This document shows, piece after piece, positions 15,525-17,309 of a DNA stretch of 17,309 nucleotides; within the stretch, counting starts at the first letter, position 1; the number at the start of each line of letters is the position of its first letter. Under the pieces are notes generated by a model. That model was not told the DNA's origin and searched no databases. It was given only the letters and a program-made list of their open reading frames with translations. This DNA is from Candidatus Rifleibacteriota bacterium. GTDB lineage: Bacteria; UBP17; UBA6191; JACPRK01. Both the position numbers and the translations under genes were made by a program. The DNA is taken from assembly GCA_016213865.1 (NCBI GenBank), contig JACQZL010000271.1, positions 1-17,309 on the forward strand. Direction: 5' to 3'.

Positions 15525-17231
15525 ATGCTGCGCCGGCTGGCCATCAACGACTTCGCGCTGATCGACAAGCTCAGCCTCGAGTTCGAGCCGGGCCTCAACC
15601 TCTTCACGGGTGAGACCGGCGCCGGCAAGACCATCATCCTCAATGCGCTGGAGCTGATCCTGGGAGGCCGGGCCCGGGGCGAGATGATCCGCTCGGATTG
15701 CGAGCAGGCCTATGTCGAGGCCTTCTTCGAGGTCAGCGGCAACCCGCGCGTCGACCTGTGCCTGACCGACCACGGCCTGGTTCCTGACCCCGACGGGCTG
15801 CTGATCGCCCGAGAGGTCTCGCGCGCCGGCAAGAACCGCTGCTTCGTCAACGGCCGTCAAACGGTGCTGTCGTGCCTCAAGGAGCTGGGGGACCTGCTGG
15901 TCGACCTCCACGGCCAGCACGAACACCAGCGGCTGCTTTCGACGGCCCACCACAGCGAGATCCTCGACGCGTTCGGCGACGCCGAGTTCCAGGCGTTCCG
16001 CGCCGCGGCGGTCCAGAAGATCGAGCGCCTGCGGGAGGCCCAGCGGCGCCTCTCCGAGCTGGACCGGGCCGAGCGCGAGCGCGCGCTGGAGCTGGACACG
16101 TTGCAGTTCCAGACGTCCGAGCTCGACGAGGCCGCCGTCCGCGCGGGCGAGGACGTCGAGCTGGAGCGGGACTGGCGCCTCCTGGCCCGCGCCGAGGAGA
16201 TCCGGCGGGACTTCGATCAGCTGGACCAGGCCCTGAGCGGTGACGAGGGGCCCCAGGTGCTGCGCCTGCTGGCGCGGTTCCGCGCGCAACTGGCCGAGGT
16301 CGCCGCCGCCCGGCCTGCCCTGGCGGAGACGGCCGGCAACCTGGACGAGGCCTACTTCCTTCTGGAGAGCGTCCGGGACGGCGTGACGACCTTCCTCATG
16401 GACTTCGCCACGCGGCCCGAGCGACTGGCCGAGATCGAGGAGCGGCTGACGGCCCTGAACAAGCTCAAGCGCAAGTACGGGCCGACGCTGGACGACGTGC
16501 TGGCCGCCCGCCGCCAGTTCGAGGCGCGCCTGGCCGAGCTTCGAGGCGACACCACCAGCCGCGAGGAGCTGGCCGCCCTGGAGTCGAGCCTGCGCGGCGA
16601 GCTCCAGCGCGAGCTTCCCGAGCTGTCGCGCCGCCGCCGGCGCCTGGCCGACCTCCTCGAGAAACGAGTGACCGCGGACCTGGCGGACCTGGCGATGCGC
16701 GGAGCGGTCTTCCGCGTCCAGCTCGAACGGGAGACCTGCCCTCCGCCCGGAGACGTCGTGATCCAGGGGACGCCCTGCCGGCTGTACCGGGACGGCCTGG
16801 AGCGGGCCGAGTTCTTCGTCTCGACCAACCCCGGAGAGCCTCAATTGCCGCTGGTGAAGGTCGCCTCGGGGGGCGAGCTGTCGCGAGTGACGCTGGCGAT
16901 CAAAAGTGCGCTGGCGGTGCTCGAGGCGGTTCCCATCATGGTCTTCGACGAGATAGACTCGGGGATCGGAGGCGAGACGGCGACGAACGTCGCGGCCAAG
17001 CTCCTGGAGGTGTCTCGGCGGTGCCAGTGTCTGTGCATCACACACCTGCCCCAGATCGCGTCCCGCGGCCAGGTCCACTTTGCGGTGCGGAAGCGTCCCC
17101 GCAAGGACCGCACGGTGGTCTCCGTGGAGCGGCTCGACGGCCCTTCGCGCGAAGCCGAGATTGCCAGGATGCTCGGAGGAAAGGGCGACGCCAGTCTGCA
17201 ACTCGCCAGGCGGATGCTCACGACCGGTTGA
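15525..17231 (+). CDS. recN: DNA repair protein RecN
   Basis: RecN is an SMC-like ATPase that acts at double-strand breaks in recombinational repair, in the cytoplasm on DNA. The ATG at 15525 is preceded by GGAGGTAGGTC; the gene starts 3 bp after the stop of the previous gene. The 568-residue length is typical. Visible features are Walker A GETGAGKT (29-36), two long charged coiled-coil regions (about 150-215 and 290-390), an ABC-type signature VASGGELSR (446-454), Walker B IMVFDEIDSGIGG (471-483), and a final ITHLPQIA block. All core motifs are intact and I see no truncation. In many bacteria recN is SOS-controlled, but no LexA box is obvious here and it seems co-transcribed with the preceding gene. 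Confidence 0.97.
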   Translation: MLRRLAINDFALIDKLSLEFEPGLNLFTGETGAGKTIILNALELILGGRARGEMIRSDCEQAYVEAFFEVSGNPRVDLCLTDHGLVPDPDGLLIAREVSRAGKNRCFVNGRQTVLSCLKELGDLLVDLHGQHEHQRLLSTAHHSEILDAFGDAEFQAFRAAAVQKIERLREAQRRLSELDRAERERALELDTLQFQTSELDEAAVRAGEDVELERDWRLLARAEEIRRDFDQLDQALSGDEGPQVLRLLARFRAQLAEVAAARPALAETAGNLDEAYFLLESVRDGVTTFLMDFATRPERLAEIEERLTALNKLKRKYGPTLDDVLAARRQFEARLAELRGDTTSREELAALESSLRGELQRELPELSRRRRRLADLLEKRVTADLADLAMRGAVFRVQLERETCPPPGDVVIQGTPCRLYRDGLERAEFFVSTNPGEPQLPLVKVASGGELSRVTLAIKSALAVLEAVPIMVFDEIDSGIGGETATNVAAKLLEVSRRCQCLCITHLPQIASRGQVHFAVRKRPRKDRTVVSVERLDGPSREAEIARMLGGKGDASLQLARRMLTTG

Positions 17232-17249
17232 CCCGGAAGGAGGATCTCG

Positions 17250-17309
17250 ATGAAGCGAAGCCACCGCGACGCCAAGGGAACCAAGCCCGTCCTCTCGATG
17301 AGAGGCCAC
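17250..17309 (+). CDS. Start of an unidentified gene, runs off right edge
   Basis: An ATG at 17250 is preceded by GGAAGGAGGATCTCG, a very strong ribosome site, 18 bp after the recN stop. Twenty codons are visible (MKRSHRDAKGTKPVLSMRGH), basic and without a signal peptide. It is too short to identify; the spacing implies the recN transcript continues into it. Confidence 0.6.
   Translation, partial: MKRSHRDAKGTKPVLSMRGH

Noticed and set aside
15039..17309. Very long open frame on the minus strand opposite recN (over 750 codons)
   Set aside because: It is the antisense shadow of recN in GC-rich DNA: no recognisable domain, skewed composition, and the sense strand encodes an intact RecN.

Overview
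This 17.3 kb window is GC-rich bacterial chromosome (roughly two thirds G+C by eye). It has tight gene spacing, strong GGAGG-type ribosome binding sites and frequent GTG starts. An alpha2-type glycyl-tRNA synthetase, a secreted metacaspase-like protein, TPR membrane proteins, pseudopilin-like genes and GC-rich REP palindromes between genes together suggest Planctomycetota or a similar GC-rich phylum. That assignment is an inference: there is no rRNA here and no search could be run. I see no tRNA, CRISPR array, transposase or prophage gene.

Layout. (1) 1-1752, minus strand: a 206-residue protein of unknown function, followed by a GTG-started membrane-anchored TPR-like protein that runs off the left edge. 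(2) 1753-2220: a long spacer with a two-hairpin REP element and a separate strong palindrome. (3) 2221-3381, plus strand: an exported caspase-fold (peptidase C14) protein. (4) 3493-4785 (minus) and 4948-6408 (plus): divergent Tad/Flp pilus genes, namely a receiver-TadZ/CpaE-like protein and the CpaF/TadA secretion ATPase. (5) 6451-11068, minus strand: a three-gene chemosensory operon of a divergent methyl-accepting-type receptor, a CheA kinase with its own HPt and CheW-like domains, and a receiver-GAF-histidine-kinase protein whose ATPase domain lacks its central ATP-binding part. (6) 11069-11315: a second copy of the REP element. (7) 11316-12245, minus strand: an exported protein of unknown function. 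(8) 12390-17309, plus strand: a housekeeping-like cluster of a small membrane protein, glyS, a GspG-like pseudopilin joined to a beta-propeller by a frameshifted junction, recN, and the start of another gene.

How it may work together. The most coherent functional unit is 3493-11068. Receptor, CheA and RR-kinase are translationally or closely coupled, and two receiver domains (in the RR-kinase and in the CpaE-like protein) are candidate CheA phosphoryl acceptors. No cheW, cheR or cheB lies in the window. I infer a dedicated chemosensory pathway that may control a Tad pilus. Three features make it unusual: a non-canonical receptor hairpin tip, a decayed Walker A motif in the CpaE-like protein, and a kinase module that probably cannot bind ATP. 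The second notable item is the pseudopilin/beta-propeller gene, which is interrupted by what looks like loss of one C in a C-run. The third is the REP pair, whose stems differ by compensatory exchanges.
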